64,000 nt of DNA from Rs1 sp038900335 (lineage in GTDB: Bacteria > Pseudomonadota > Gammaproteobacteria > Pseudomonadales > Balneatricaceae), in NCBI GenBank assembly GCA_038900335.1, contig JBBMRB010000001.1, positions 310,001 through 374,000 of the forward strand, written 5' to 3'. The position numbers and the translations under genes are program-made. This document shows, piece by piece, positions 35,888 through 44,504 of this stretch; position 1 is the first letter of the stretch; every line of letters starts with the position of its first letter. The notes below the pieces were generated by a model. It was not told the origin of the DNA. It worked only from the letters and a program-made list of their open reading frames with translations, and did no database searches.

Positions 35888-36364
35888 TTATGGCACTAAC
35901 GCTGAAATCACATCACTAACCGATAAACTACCTTCTTTTGATAATGGCAGTTTACCTGCCGATGTCACAATGGCACCGCTCAAGTTGTAATCGGCTTTTT
36001 GCGAAGAAAACGCGCTTTTAGCACTACTAATCAATGCAGAAGAACTTAGTTTGATAGGCAAACTAACAACTTGCGTCGATTGTGCACCTAACGTTTTATC
36101 TGATGTTGCAGCGATAGAGCCAATAGAGAGCTGATTAAGTTTAAAGTCACCATTTAATTGTGAAATAGGTAACGGAAAAATATTAGGGTTATAAAGAGAG
36201 ACATCAAACACCACGCTTTCATCTTTAGCAGAAAAAGACTTTAGCTGAATATCTTTAATTTGCGGTGTTTGAATAAAGTTACTGACTAAATCTTGATTGA
36301 TCACATTGGTATTACAACCCAACAGAAAAACGGAAAGTAGCACGACTACCAAATTCTTTTTCAT
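35888..36364 (-). CDS. LEA type 2 (WHy-domain) lipoprotein
   Basis: The 158-residue precursor has a lipoprotein signal peptide with lipobox LLGC (Cys17). The mature domain has VVFDVSLYNPNIFPLPISQLNG, the central block of the Late Embryogenesis Abundant 2/WHy domain, a small beta-sandwich. Bacterial WHy proteins have been linked to desiccation or stress protection; here the role is not known. It is a single-gene unit. Confidence 0.82.
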   Translation of the reverse strand: MKKNLVVVLLSVFLLGCNTNVINQDLVSNFIQTPQIKDIQLKSFSAKDESVVFDVSLYNPNIFPLPISQLNGDFKLNQLSIGSIAATSDKTLGAQSTQVVSLPIKLSSSALISSAKSAFSSQKADYNLSGAIVTSAGKLPLSKEGSLSVSDVISALVP

Positions 36365-36632
36365 CTCATATCCTCACAGTTAATAAAAATGGAATAGTGT
36401 CATACTCAGCCGCGAAAGGCATTCATGTTTTCAATATTGAAGGCAATAAACACATGTGGTGATTTTAGCTGCCCGTTAAGCCGCTAATCCTTAGTGTTAC
36501 AACATAAGCCACTTAGTTAGTCTTTTCGCCCATAGCCTTAGGAACTGATCATTGTTAATATAGTCCTAATTCTTACTAAAAATCTAATAACAAAACTATC
36601 TTCGTATTTGTATAGTTGACTAGGAGTAATCA

Positions 36633-37247
36633 ATGAGCGCGTCTACTTTATTTTATGTACATGACCCAATGTGTAGCTGGTGCTGGGGCCATTTACCACA
36701 ATGGCAACTTTTTCAACAAGCTTTACCAGAGTCAGTCGTGGTGAAAAATATCGTTGGCGGCTTAGCTCCAGATAGTGATGAGCCTATGCCACTAGCTCAG
36801 CAACAAGCGGTTGCAGGGTATTGGAAAAACATTGAAAACTTATTAGGCACTAAGTTTAATCACGATTTTTGGAAAAAATGTGCTCCACGAAGATCTACCT
36901 TCCCTGCTTGTCGCGCTGTTATCGCAGCACGCTGGCAAGATGCTGAAGAGAAAATGATACTCGCTTTACAACAAGCTTATTATCTTAATGCCCAAAACCC
37001 ATCGGATACACAAACGCATTTAATATTAGCTGCGGATTTAGGCCTTGATGTTGAAAAGTTTGAAACTGATTTGCATTCACAAAAACTAGAGCAAGCATTT
37101 ATCGAAGAGCTGCAATTTGCCCGCAGCTTACCTATAAATGGCTTCCCATCTATGGTGCTTGATCACGAAGGCCAAGTCCATGTCATCCCCCTGGATTACA
37201 AAGATTATCGCGGCGCCTTACAGGCGGTAACTGAGATCATAGCTTAA
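36633..37247 (+). CDS. DsbA-family protein (FrnE-like, CSWCW motif)
   Basis: This 204-residue protein has a thioredoxin fold with inserted helical domain. The active site reads HDPMCSWCWGH at residues 10-20, where C14 and C17 form CxxC, and the cis-Pro loop is LPINGFPSMVL. There is no signal peptide, so it is cytoplasmic, like FrnE/2-hydroxychromene-isomerase-type DsbA relatives implicated in redox stress. GGAG lies before the ATG. The partner is not evident from neighbours. Confidence 0.87.
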   Translation: MSASTLFYVHDPMCSWCWGHLPQWQLFQQALPESVVVKNIVGGLAPDSDEPMPLAQQQAVAGYWKNIENLLGTKFNHDFWKKCAPRRSTFPACRAVIAARWQDAEEKMILALQQAYYLNAQNPSDTQTHLILAADLGLDVEKFETDLHSQKLEQAFIEELQFARSLPINGFPSMVLDHEGQVHVIPLDYKDYRGALQAVTEIIA

Positions 37248-37268
37248 TAAAAATTAGCTTTGATAACA

Positions 37269-37305
37269 AGGGCTTAAGTTTCAAACTGAGCCCTGCTATT
37301 TTCTA
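37269..37305. terminator. terminator between convergent dsbA-like and YcxB-like genes
   Basis: AGGGCT (37269-37274) pairs with AGCCCT (37289-37294), and an inner AAGTTT/AAACT extends the stem. A T-rich tract follows on the plus strand. It can serve both genes. Confidence 0.7.
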
Positions 37306-37794
37306 ATTCTTACTTTCAACTTTAGTTTTACTAAACATATAATCGATAGTAGCTTCATCTAAAAAGCTATTTGATAAATAGTGAGAGCCTTTAGGGTGGC
37401 GTACAATGAAACCTAACTGGGTTTTATCAATCGCACTAACACTCTGCCACTCAATTGTCTCATTAACATGCATAGAGCTAATATTAATGCCGGCATCATT
37501 GATTAACATGGTCACTGTACTTTTATACGATTTTCCCAGCATTTGTCGCCACAGCCACCAAGTTTTAGCGTAACGCGTACTAAAAACCTCTAAGATACCA
37601 AATGAAATCACTAAAAAGGCAAGGTAGTCACTCACTAGCTTAAACACCAGCAAACAGATGCCAAATACTAACGATATGATCGCACGTTTATATGTCAAAA
37701 TAGTGATTTCAACGGCTACTGATTGATCATAGCACTCACTTAAATACTCTTTGCTTAATGTGAAGGTTTTAGTATAGCTATAATCTGCTGTCAT
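37303..37794 (-). CDS. YcxB-like membrane protein
   Basis: This 163-residue protein has an N-terminal beta-rich segment, two membrane helices (about 34-75) and a C-terminal YcxB-type domain (about 95-155; GINISSMHVNETIEWQSVSA, then the FIVRHPKGSHYLSNSF region). Such proteins are widespread and uncharacterised. It ends beside the terminator shared with the DsbA-like gene. Confidence 0.65.
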   Translation of the reverse strand: MTADYSYTKTFTLSKEYLSECYDQSVAVEITILTYKRAIISLVFGICLLVFKLVSDYLAFLVISFGILEVFSTRYAKTWWLWRQMLGKSYKSTVTMLINDAGINISSMHVNETIEWQSVSAIDKTQLGFIVRHPKGSHYLSNSFLDEATIDYMFSKTKVESKN

Positions 37795-37936
37795 CTTGGT
37801 TTCTCAATATTGATCAAAGTAATTTCAGAGCATATTTTATAGAAGACGAACGGTTAGCGAAACTTATTTCCCTAGCTATCAATAACCAAACGAGCATGCT
37901 GTTATTGAAGATGTATAGCTTTAAATAATTTTATTA

Positions 37937-38181
37937 CTACGCGTTGAAAAAAGCGCAACCTACGAGTAAAAAGACACGAGCGCCATTATCAATACGCTTT
38001 GCAAATTCACGATTAGCTAACAGAGTTAAACTAACAGCAAGTAGTGAATAGACAACAATAACCTATGGTTGATAACCATGTTCTTCAACTAGGAAATAGC
38101 CCATAAATGGCACCATCATGGCGCCAACATTGCACTACATACTGTTGAGCAAAATAATAAGATTAAAAACTTTAGCAGCAT
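37937..38181 (-). pseudogene. decayed membrane-transporter fragment (MFS-like)
   Basis: On the minus strand two frames together read like the first helices of a transporter: MLLKFLILLFCSTVC from 38181, then after a frameshift NVGAMMVPFMGYFLVEE from 38131, a TAG, and VIVVYSLLAVSLTLLANR followed by FAKRIDNGARVFLLVGCAFF, ending at a TAG at 37937. The hydrophobic pattern and the late FAKRIDNGAR loop look like a relic of a major-facilitator protein, but the family is uncertain. One frameshift, one internal stop and the missing C-terminal part mean it is dead. It fills most of the 504-bp gap before the next gene. Confidence 0.45.
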
Positions 38182-38298
38182 TGTAATATTACTTTTCTAG
38201 CATTTTTTTAAAAACGTATCCATTTATCATCCATACCTGCCTCAGTACTGTTTTAAATGAGCTACGCACTGAGTATTAATAAAACTCTCATACAATGC

Positions 38299-38742
38299 TC
38301 AACCATTGCTCTGTTGATCTTTATTACGATAAAAGCCATTAATTAACATCACGTGCAAGTAAGGGATACAGACAACCAAACCAAAAGAGAAAATAGCAAA
38401 AGGTGCCTCGGGTGAGAGCTCTTTAAAACTATTACCATCTATTAGTATGACGAGCAGAGACGACGCCGTAATTGCCACACCTAAATGCGCTAAATAAACA
38501 AACCTATTTGCAACGCGTTTGTCGCTATTAAACATCGTATTAATGATCAAATAGATAAGCGAAATCATACTTAATATTGAGAACATCAATGTCAAAAAAA
38601 AGACGGGCTCTGAGGATCCCAATAATAATAATGAAAGTAATAGCATCAAAATCACCGGGATAATTTCAACAGCTAATAATATTTTATTAAGTATCGATAC
38701 TTGCTTTATCATAGGTGCTGCTTTGCTATGTGTTACTTTCAT
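38299..38742 (-). CDS. hypothetical four-helix membrane protein
   Basis: This 147-residue protein has four predicted membrane helices (about 17-44, 48-70, 82-103, 114-137) and short charged ends. I do not recognise a family. The frame is intact and the hydrophobic layout regular, which supports a real gene. It lies next to the decayed transporter fragment and upstream of the Zur-type box region, with no visible link to either. Confidence 0.6.
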   Translation of the reverse strand: MKVTHSKAAPMIKQVSILNKILLAVEIIPVILMLLLSLLLLGSSEPVFFLTLMFSILSMISLIYLIINTMFNSDKRVANRFVYLAHLGVAITASSLLVILIDGNSFKELSPEAPFAIFSFGLVVCIPYLHVMLINGFYRNKDQQSNG

Positions 38743-39003
38743 TTTATTCCTAATATTGCAGGCAACATGGTGCGTACACTAACTTGAAAATCCAACCTTA
38801 AATAACTGAGGCTGTACAACTTAAGAGCTAAATTCAGCACTACACTTTAGCAGTTAGTCAACATGATTACCTGTGGTTTTTGGTCATTGTAAAAGTAAGA
38901 TGAGATCTTTTCTCTCACATATAGCTATATACATTTCAGCGTGCACTAACGCCAGCGTTAACGCAGTTAGCTGCCTTACAATAAATAACACTTTTATTTA
39001 TAA

Positions 39004-39020
39004 ATGTTATGTTATAACAT
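39004..39020 (+). promoter_or_regulatory. Zur box upstream of rpmE2-rpmJ2
   Basis: ATGTTAT-GTT-ATAACAT has perfect seven-base arms and fits the gammaproteobacterial Zur consensus (ATGTTATANTATAACAT type). It lies 45 bp before the L31B start. Zur represses alternative zinc-free ribosomal proteins when zinc is sufficient, so the site and genes agree. Confidence 0.88.
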
Positions 39021-39064
39021 ATTACTAATCACACATAACCCGCACTAACTAACATGAGAGCAAT

Positions 39065-39319
39065 ATGAAAAAGAATATCCACCCCATTTCCCGTGACGTC
39101 GTATTTCACGACACCAATGTCGATAAGAAAATGATTATTCAATCGACACTAATAACAGATAAGACAATTATATTAGATGGCAAAGAGTATCCGTATATGA
39201 CGTTAGATGTATCATCATTCTCCCACCCTTTTTATACCGGCAAACAGATGGCTGCTAGTACTGAAGGTCGTATCGCCAACTTTGAACGTAAATTTTCAAA
39301 CTTTAAAGGCAAGGCATAA
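39065..39319 (+). CDS. rpmE2: 50S ribosomal protein L31 type B (zinc-free)
   Basis: This 84-residue paralogue of L31 begins MKKNIHPISRDVVFHDTN and lacks the CxxC pairs of the zinc form, as expected for type B. It replaces zinc-bound L31 under zinc starvation and so frees zinc. GAGAG lies before the ATG. It is the first gene of a two-gene operon behind a Zur box; its stop overlaps the rpmJ2 start (TAATG). Confidence 0.95.
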   Translation: MKKNIHPISRDVVFHDTNVDKKMIIQSTLITDKTIILDGKEYPYMTLDVSSFSHPFYTGKQMAASTEGRIANFERKFSNFKGKA

Positions 39320-39444
39320 TGAAAGTCGTTAGCTCACTGAAAAGCGCAAAAAAACGCCACAAAGACTGTAAAATAGTCCAACGCAGAGGTCGAACCTTTG
39401 TTATCTGTAAATCCAACCCAAGATTTAAAGCGGTACAAAAATAA
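39319..39444 (+). CDS. rpmJ2: 50S ribosomal protein L36 type B (zinc-free)
   Basis: This is a 41-residue basic protein, MKVVSSLKSAKKRHKDCK at the start and RRGRTFVICKSNPRFKA later. It is the longer L36 form (YkgO) and lacks the complete C-C-C-H zinc site of the normal 37-38-residue L36. It is too short for usual gene-length cut-offs but is certain from sequence and from its one-base overlap with rpmE2. It is the second gene of the Zur-controlled operon and is followed by a strong terminator. Confidence 0.95.
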   Translation: MKVVSSLKSAKKRHKDCKIVQRRGRTFVICKSNPRFKAVQK

Positions 39445-39490
39445 CCTTGAGCAATAGCGTTTTTATAGCTTATATAATGGCGCCAATATA

Positions 39491-39526
39491 AAATGCCTTG
39501 CTAGCTAACACGCCAAGGCATTTTTT
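39491..39526 (+). terminator. rho-independent terminator of rpmE2-rpmJ2
   Basis: AAATGCCTTG (39491-39500) pairs with CAAGGCATTT starting at 39514, and a run of six T follows. It separates the operon from the downstream GTPase gene, which must have its own promoter. Confidence 0.9.
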
Positions 39527-39567
39527 GTATAGTGCAAAGCATTCTGGTATTAACAACAGGTAAATAA

Positions 39568-40608
39568 ATGAGCTACCCAGCTAACAAAGTCATTACTAAA
39601 ATAATCCCTACTAATATTATTACTGGTTTTTTAGGTGTAGGTAAAACGACGGCAATATTGCAGCTATTACAACAAAAACCAAGTAATGAGCGCTGGGCTG
39701 TATTGGTTAATGAGTTTGGTGAAGTGGGTATTGATGGTCAGTTTTATGCCAATGATCAGCAGGCAAAAACAGGTATTTTCATCCGCGAAATTGCCGGCGG
39801 CTGTATGTGTTGTGTTAATGGTATATCCATGCAAATTTCTTTAAACATGTTATTGGCAAAAGCTAAACCTGATCGCTTATTAATTGAACCAACAGGCCTT
39901 GGTCACCCTAAAGAAGTGCTGTCAATGCTCAGTGGTGAGCACTACAAAAGCGTGCTTGATTTACGTGCTACTATCACCTTGGTCGATGCCAGAAAAATTA
40001 AAGACACGCGCTACACTAGCCATCAAATATTTAACCAACAGCTAGAGGTGGCCGATGTCATTTTAGCTAATAAATCTGATCAATATCAAGGTGAAGATTT
40101 ATCGCAACTCACTCAATACTTAGCCAATAACCGTTTACTAAAAGACAAGAAAATGTATGTCACCAGCTATGGAAAAATTGATTTTGATTGGTTGAACTGC
40201 CCTTCTTCTGCAAACCTAGCCGATCATTTACAAACTGAGCATACGCATAATAATAGTACTGACAGTGATACCGCTAATAGTAATAAAGCACTGGAAATCC
40301 CTGAATGTGGTTACCTAACAATAGAGAATCAAGGTGAAGGTTTTTACAGTTTGGGTATTATATTTAAAAACGAATACCAATTTGACGAAAGTAAATTGTT
40401 TGCTTTACTGCAAGGCCTTGAAGCTGAGCGTATCAAAGCCTCTTTTTGTACCGCAAAAACAGGACACGGCTATAATAAAGCCGATGGCATTTTGACCCAG
40501 TTTCCCCTTAATGAAGATACCGATAACAGAATAGAGCTTATCTTTGCTAATCAGCAGTTAGAGCAGCACTTAGCCGACGCTTTATTACAGTGCCTTATCA
40601 TTGCATAG
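39568..40608 (+). CDS. COG0523 (CobW/ZigA-like) G3E GTPase, putative metal chaperone
   Basis: This 346-residue GTPase has Walker A TGFLGVGKTT (about 19-28), the metal-binding GGCMCC (77-82, CxCC) after the Glu-rich switch, and NKSD for guanine. The C-terminal CobW_C domain is present, with a His-containing linker (HTHNN) before it. Proteins of this kind deliver zinc or cobalt to target enzymes. Its place behind the zinc-free ribosomal genes suggests the zinc-starvation response, but I could not find a Zur box in its own 120-bp leader. Confidence 0.87.
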   Translation: MSYPANKVITKIIPTNIITGFLGVGKTTAILQLLQQKPSNERWAVLVNEFGEVGIDGQFYANDQQAKTGIFIREIAGGCMCCVNGISMQISLNMLLAKAKPDRLLIEPTGLGHPKEVLSMLSGEHYKSVLDLRATITLVDARKIKDTRYTSHQIFNQQLEVADVILANKSDQYQGEDLSQLTQYLANNRLLKDKKMYVTSYGKIDFDWLNCPSSANLADHLQTEHTHNNSTDSDTANSNKALEIPECGYLTIENQGEGFYSLGIIFKNEYQFDESKLFALLQGLEAERIKASFCTAKTGHGYNKADGILTQFPLNEDTDNRIELIFANQQLEQHLADALLQCLIIA

Positions 40609-40635
40609 CTCGATTATAAAGCACTACATTTAATT

Positions 40636-41550
40636 TTAAGCTGCGCGGATTTTTCGATATAAACGCCCATCTATTACCAACAGACCTAGGGCAATAAATA
40701 CCATGCCTAAGAAGTGATTTAAACCTAGGGATTCATTAAGTACTAAATAACCTAACACAACAGCGCTGACAGGCACCAGCAATGTTACGAGAACAGCATT
40801 GGTCGCACCTGCTTGTGCAATCAGCTTAAAATATAAGACATAAGCGAAAGCGGTGCTCAGTGTGCCTAATGCCAATACTGATAGAACGACATCCACACTC
40901 GGTGCTGCTAGCGCCCAAGGCTGATCTATAAATAAAGTGATAGGTAATAAAATAATAGTTGAAGTCAGTACTTGGCCAAAGGCCACTAATTTAGGCTCCA
41001 CTTGGTGTTGTTTAAATTGGCGGCCAATAATTGATGCGAATGCATACGATAAACACGCACCTAGACAGGCGATAGTCGCTAACAAACTAGTACTAATACC
41101 CAACACCATTTCAGCACCAATGAGGATAGCCACACCGACAATACCCAGCGCAATGCCGATAAATTTCGCGACAGATAATTTTTCATCATTGGTCGCAAAA
41201 TGCGCCACACAAATTGTAAACAATGGCGTGGCAGCATTTAAAATAGAGGCTAAACCACTTGCTAACTCGGTCATACCGTACAAAATAAGCGCAAATGGAA
41301 TCACATTATTAAACAGCGCTAAATAGAAGAATAATTTCCACACCGCTAGAGGATGAAGCTTAATACTCTTAGTCAATGTTAAGTAAATAAATAATGCTAA
41401 TGCGGCCAATGACACCCTTAATAAAATAATAGTCAATGTCGGCAGTTCAGCTAAAGCAACTTTCATAAAGAAGAAAGACGCTCCCCAAAGTAGCGATAGA
41501 GATAATAACATGGACCATTGCTTCAGTTGCATTGCAGGTATCGTTGACAT
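40636..41550 (-). CDS. EamA/DMT-family transporter
   Basis: About 304 residues with ten membrane helices arranged as two EamA repeats (LLWGASFFFMKVAL in the first; ACLSYAFASIIGRQ in the second). Such proteins export amino acids or other metabolites. The start at 41550 has GGGA six bases upstream; an ATG at 41571 lacks any ribosome site. The gene converges on the GTPase gene. Substrate unknown. Confidence 0.85.
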   Translation of the reverse strand: MSTIPAMQLKQWSMLLSLSLLWGASFFFMKVALAELPTLTIILLRVSLAALALFIYLTLTKSIKLHPLAVWKLFFYLALFNNVIPFALILYGMTELASGLASILNAATPLFTICVAHFATNDEKLSVAKFIGIALGIVGVAILIGAEMVLGISTSLLATIACLGACLSYAFASIIGRQFKQHQVEPKLVAFGQVLTSTIILLPITLFIDQPWALAAPSVDVVLSVLALGTLSTAFAYVLYFKLIAQAGATNAVLVTLLVPVSAVVLGYLVLNESLGLNHFLGMVFIALGLLVIDGRLYRKIRAA

Positions 41551-41814
41551 AAATATCCCAGGTAAATTCATAATGTGTGTTTTAGGTCGCTCTGCTAAAG
41601 ATTGTTATATGTTTTTTTAACTTAAGCGCTGTTAATTCTTAGTTTGACGTGCGTATTATCGTTAAATAGCGCGTACAAACTCAACCCGATTCTTGCGCAT
41701 CTTGAGTAGTAAAACCCTATATATGCAAATTTAGCTGCTTTGATTTTAGGATTGGCTATATTAAAGCGAGTGTTTTGACTATGATGAGCAAAAATTATTG
41801 ATACTTGGATTACT

Positions 41815-42747
41815 ATGATTGTTATAGCAAGCGCCCTTATCCCTATTATATTCACTATATTGCTCGGCTTCGCTGTTAAACGCAGTGCTATGCTAGCCAA
41901 TGATTTCTGGCTTGGCGCTGAAAGCTTAACTTATTATGTATTAACGCCTGCCTTATTAGTGAGTATTCTAGCAACGAGGCCGTTAGGGAACTTACCTTGG
42001 TTCTCATTTTTGTCCGCACTACTCGCTGTTGTCATTATTTGCGCTATATTACTTTCACTATGGCAATACTTCAGCAAAGCTCACAGCCCCGCTAAATTCA
42101 CCTCACTGTTTCAAGGTGGCGTGCGTTACAATACGTTTATCGCTTTAACCTTAGTATCAGTACTTTATGGTGATGAAGGCTTAGGCTATGGCGCGCTAGC
42201 GGCGACCGGGATGATTATATTAATCAACATACTGTGCGTCTCCGCTTTTGCGATCAATATAAATAGCAATAGTTTTTCACTGTTAGCTATTGTTAAGCAA
42301 ATTATCAAAAACCCATGGATTCTTGGCGCTAGCGTCGGTATCGCTTTAAACATTAGCGGCATAGGTTTACACCCTATCCTCACCGAATCTTTAGATCTGG
42401 TTGGCCGCGCAGCCTTCCCTATTGGTTTGATTTTAGTGGGTGCTGGCTTGAGCTTTCAAGGGCTATTTCACTACTGGAAAATCACTGTCGCCAGCATGGC
42501 GATACAGTTTATATTCAAGCCTATCTGTGCGTTGCTTTTCATTCATTTGTTTGCAATAGAGCCTATTCCCGCTATGGTTATTCTTATCTTTTTAAGCGTC
42601 CCTACTGCACCTGCCTCTTATATTTTGGCTCGCAAACTTGGTGGCGATGCCCCGGCAATGGCCACAATTATTACCAGCCAAACGCTAATTGCTTTTATCA
42701 GTTTACCTATAACTTTATATATTGGCGCGCTTTATATTACTGCCTAA
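41815..42747 (+). CDS. AEC-family (auxin efflux carrier-like) transporter
   Basis: This 310-residue membrane protein has about ten helices in two halves, with conserved GASVGIALNISGI and SVPTAPASYILARKLGGD, as in bacterial AEC permeases such as malonate or amino-acid exporters. The last 118 bases of coding sequence before the terminal codons are repeated downstream at 43315-43432, see the repeat entries. The gene itself is full length and intact. Confidence 0.87.
   Translation: MIVIASALIPIIFTILLGFAVKRSAMLANDFWLGAESLTYYVLTPALLVSILATRPLGNLPWFSFLSALLAVVIICAILLSLWQYFSKAHSPAKFTSLFQGGVRYNTFIALTLVSVLYGDEGLGYGALAATGMIILINILCVSAFAININSNSFSLLAIVKQIIKNPWILGASVGIALNISGIGLHPILTESLDLVGRAAFPIGLILVGAGLSFQGLFHYWKITVASMAIQFIFKPICALLFIHLFAIEPIPAMVILIFLSVPTAPASYILARKLGGDAPAMATIITSQTLIAFISLPITLYIGALYITA
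42621..42738 (+). repeat. direct repeat copy 1: 3' end of the AEC gene
   Basis: This 118-bp segment recurs at 43315-43432 with three differences, all silent in the AEC frame (GCC/GCA Ala, TTA/CTA Leu, GCG/GCA Ala). After it both copies continue with ACTGCCTAA, directly here (42739) but after an 18-base insertion in copy 2 (43451). The repeats flank the small secreted-protein gene. Confidence 0.93.
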
Positions 42748-42961
42748 TTAGCATTAAACAGCAATAGCCTATCGATTGCAGTAACTAGGATCTTGTAGTA
42801 GATTGAGTGATATTAGGGGGTATTAATCCTTCCTATACCCGCTGATATTACGAAATGTGACATACTCAGATTCCATTCACGCTACTAGACGTAATTATCT
42901 TGCTCCCTAACCAATCTAGCTAATCACCAGCTAGAATATGTTTTAAAATTAGGAATTTTAT

Positions 42962-43228
42962 ATGTTTAACAAAGCAAAAATTGTCGGCTCAGTAATTTTG
43001 AGCGCCGGTTTGATTTTACCCACTCAAGTTTTGGCGGATCAAAAACCTGCCAATGCGAACACGGTTGTCAAGACTGCACCAGTTAAGGAGTTTCGACCTG
43101 CTGCAGGTATGGCATTATCGGGGGGCGGACATGTAGTAATTACGCCAGCAGCACCTAAGCCCAACGATGCATGTAAGGCTGGTGATAAGCAGTGTTCAAA
43201 GAAAGCCTTGAAAACTGGGCCAAATTAA
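42962..43228 (+). CDS. small secreted protein of unknown function
   Basis: The 88-residue precursor has a signal peptide (about 1-25, ending VLADQ) and a Pro/Ala/Lys-rich mature part with MALSGGGHVVITPAAPKP and one C-x7-C pair (CKAGDKQC with spacing five between Cys residues) near the end. AGGA lies eight bases before the ATG. I recognise no family. It is flanked by the two copies of the AEC gene end and may have arrived with that rearrangement. Confidence 0.55.
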   Translation: MFNKAKIVGSVILSAGLILPTQVLADQKPANANTVVKTAPVKEFRPAAGMALSGGGHVVITPAAPKPNDACKAGDKQCSKKALKTGPN

Positions 43229-43306
43229 AGAGTTATAGCAAGACAACTAGCGAAAGCACCCGGCTGATACCGCCTTTTCTATTTTAGCTACTGCAGTTAC
43301 GCTGCT

Positions 43307-43438
43307 ATGTCAGCTATTTTGGCTCGCAAACTTGGTGGCGATGCCCCGGCAATGGCAACAATTATTACCAGCCAAACGCTAATTGCTTTTATCAGTCTAC
43401 CTATAACTTTATATATTGGCGCACTTTATATTGCCTAG
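43307..43438 (+). pseudogene. duplicated C-terminal fragment of the AEC transporter (repeat copy 2)
   Basis: An ATG-initiated 43-codon frame reads MSAILARKLGGDAPAMATII and continues as the AEC C-terminus, ending IGALYIA-stop. Bases 43315-43432 match 42621-42738 with three silent changes. An 18-base insertion at 43433-43450 brings an early TAG. It lacks all upstream helices and is presumably a displaced gene tail, not a functional protein. Confidence 0.88.
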
Positions 43439-43470
43439 CTCTTGTCTACTACTGCCTAACTTAGTAAACG

Positions 43471-44391
43471 CTAAGCCAAAGAGATAAACAGTGGAATAAG
43501 CACTGGTACTGCAATACTCATTAAAAAGCCACTGGCGATCGCCGTAGGGATAATAATGGCACCGTGAAACTTACCCAACATAGGTAAAGTAAAATCCATT
43601 GCCGTAGCGCCACTGACACCGACGCCACATTGATGATTAATTTTTGCTAGTAATGGAATCATCATTAAAGCGAATATCTCACGGCCAATATCTAATAAGA
43701 AAGACGTTGTACCTAACAGCGGGTAACCTAGATCGGATAATAAGATACCGGATAAGCTGTACCACCCAAAGCCTGAAACAACTGCTAAGCCATGAAATAT
43801 TGGCAAGCCAAGTAATAATGCACCAACAAAACCTGCAGCTAGTGTACTAAGCATGGTGACAATACAAATGATCAAGCCTTGGCTATTCATCATAAGTGAA
43901 CGCAATTTATAATTAGCGCGTAGTAATTGTTGGCCTATTAAAAACAACAGTAGGTATAGCATCCACGTCACTATGCTTTCAGCCCAGTGGAAAACACCCT
44001 CGGTTAAATAGCCAATAACCGTGCCAATAACGACCCATAAAATAGTCTGGAATGAATCAGAGAATGATGCCCAACTCAACTTAGCACTGACAGCACTGTC
44101 TTTCGCCTTAGGGTGCTGTTTGTCATCTTTGAAAAAATGACCGCTGATCGTTAGAAAGCCGATATTAAACAGCGCTATTAGTAAAAACAGTACCGATGAA
44201 ATATAACCTGCTTCAAATAGCTTATTTTTAAGATCATCCAGCCCGCCGATGCTGTAGCCAATAAGCGCGAGCATAGAAAATGTGAGCCATTTGAGAACGC
44301 TATCAATCGCTTGATTAGATAGCGCTTTAATATTCCAATAATAGCCGATGATGAGCGCGGCAAGTAGCGGCCCTAATGTCGTTAATATCAT
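43471..44391 (-). CDS. lysO: LysO-family lysine exporter
   Basis: This 306-residue membrane protein has about eight helices and the hallmark LysO/DUF340 segments GFGWYSLSGILLSDLGYPLLG and FLLDIGREIFALMMIPLLAK, GATAMDFTLPMLG. In E. coli LysO (YbjE) exports lysine and its toxic analogue thialysine. It is transcribed alone on the minus strand. Given the basic-amino-acid importers in this window, export of excess lysine is a sensible role. Confidence 0.88.
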   Translation of the reverse strand: MILTTLGPLLAALIIGYYWNIKALSNQAIDSVLKWLTFSMLALIGYSIGGLDDLKNKLFEAGYISSVLFLLIALFNIGFLTISGHFFKDDKQHPKAKDSAVSAKLSWASFSDSFQTILWVVIGTVIGYLTEGVFHWAESIVTWMLYLLLFLIGQQLLRANYKLRSLMMNSQGLIICIVTMLSTLAAGFVGALLLGLPIFHGLAVVSGFGWYSLSGILLSDLGYPLLGTTSFLLDIGREIFALMMIPLLAKINHQCGVGVSGATAMDFTLPMLGKFHGAIIIPTAIASGFLMSIAVPVLIPLFISLA

Positions 44392-44504
44392 GATGATGCT
44401 CTACGCAAAAAAAAGGCCAGTCTGCCCGTTTTAACTAAGCCTTGCAAGCACTTAGCAACTCGTTAATTAGTAAAGATATTTTTATCTTATAAGTGAGCGA
44501 TTAT

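Noticed and set aside
42621..43432. Insertion sequence or composite transposon bounded by direct repeats.
   Set aside because: No transposase, no terminal inverted repeats and no short target duplication; the repeats are coding sequence of the AEC gene.
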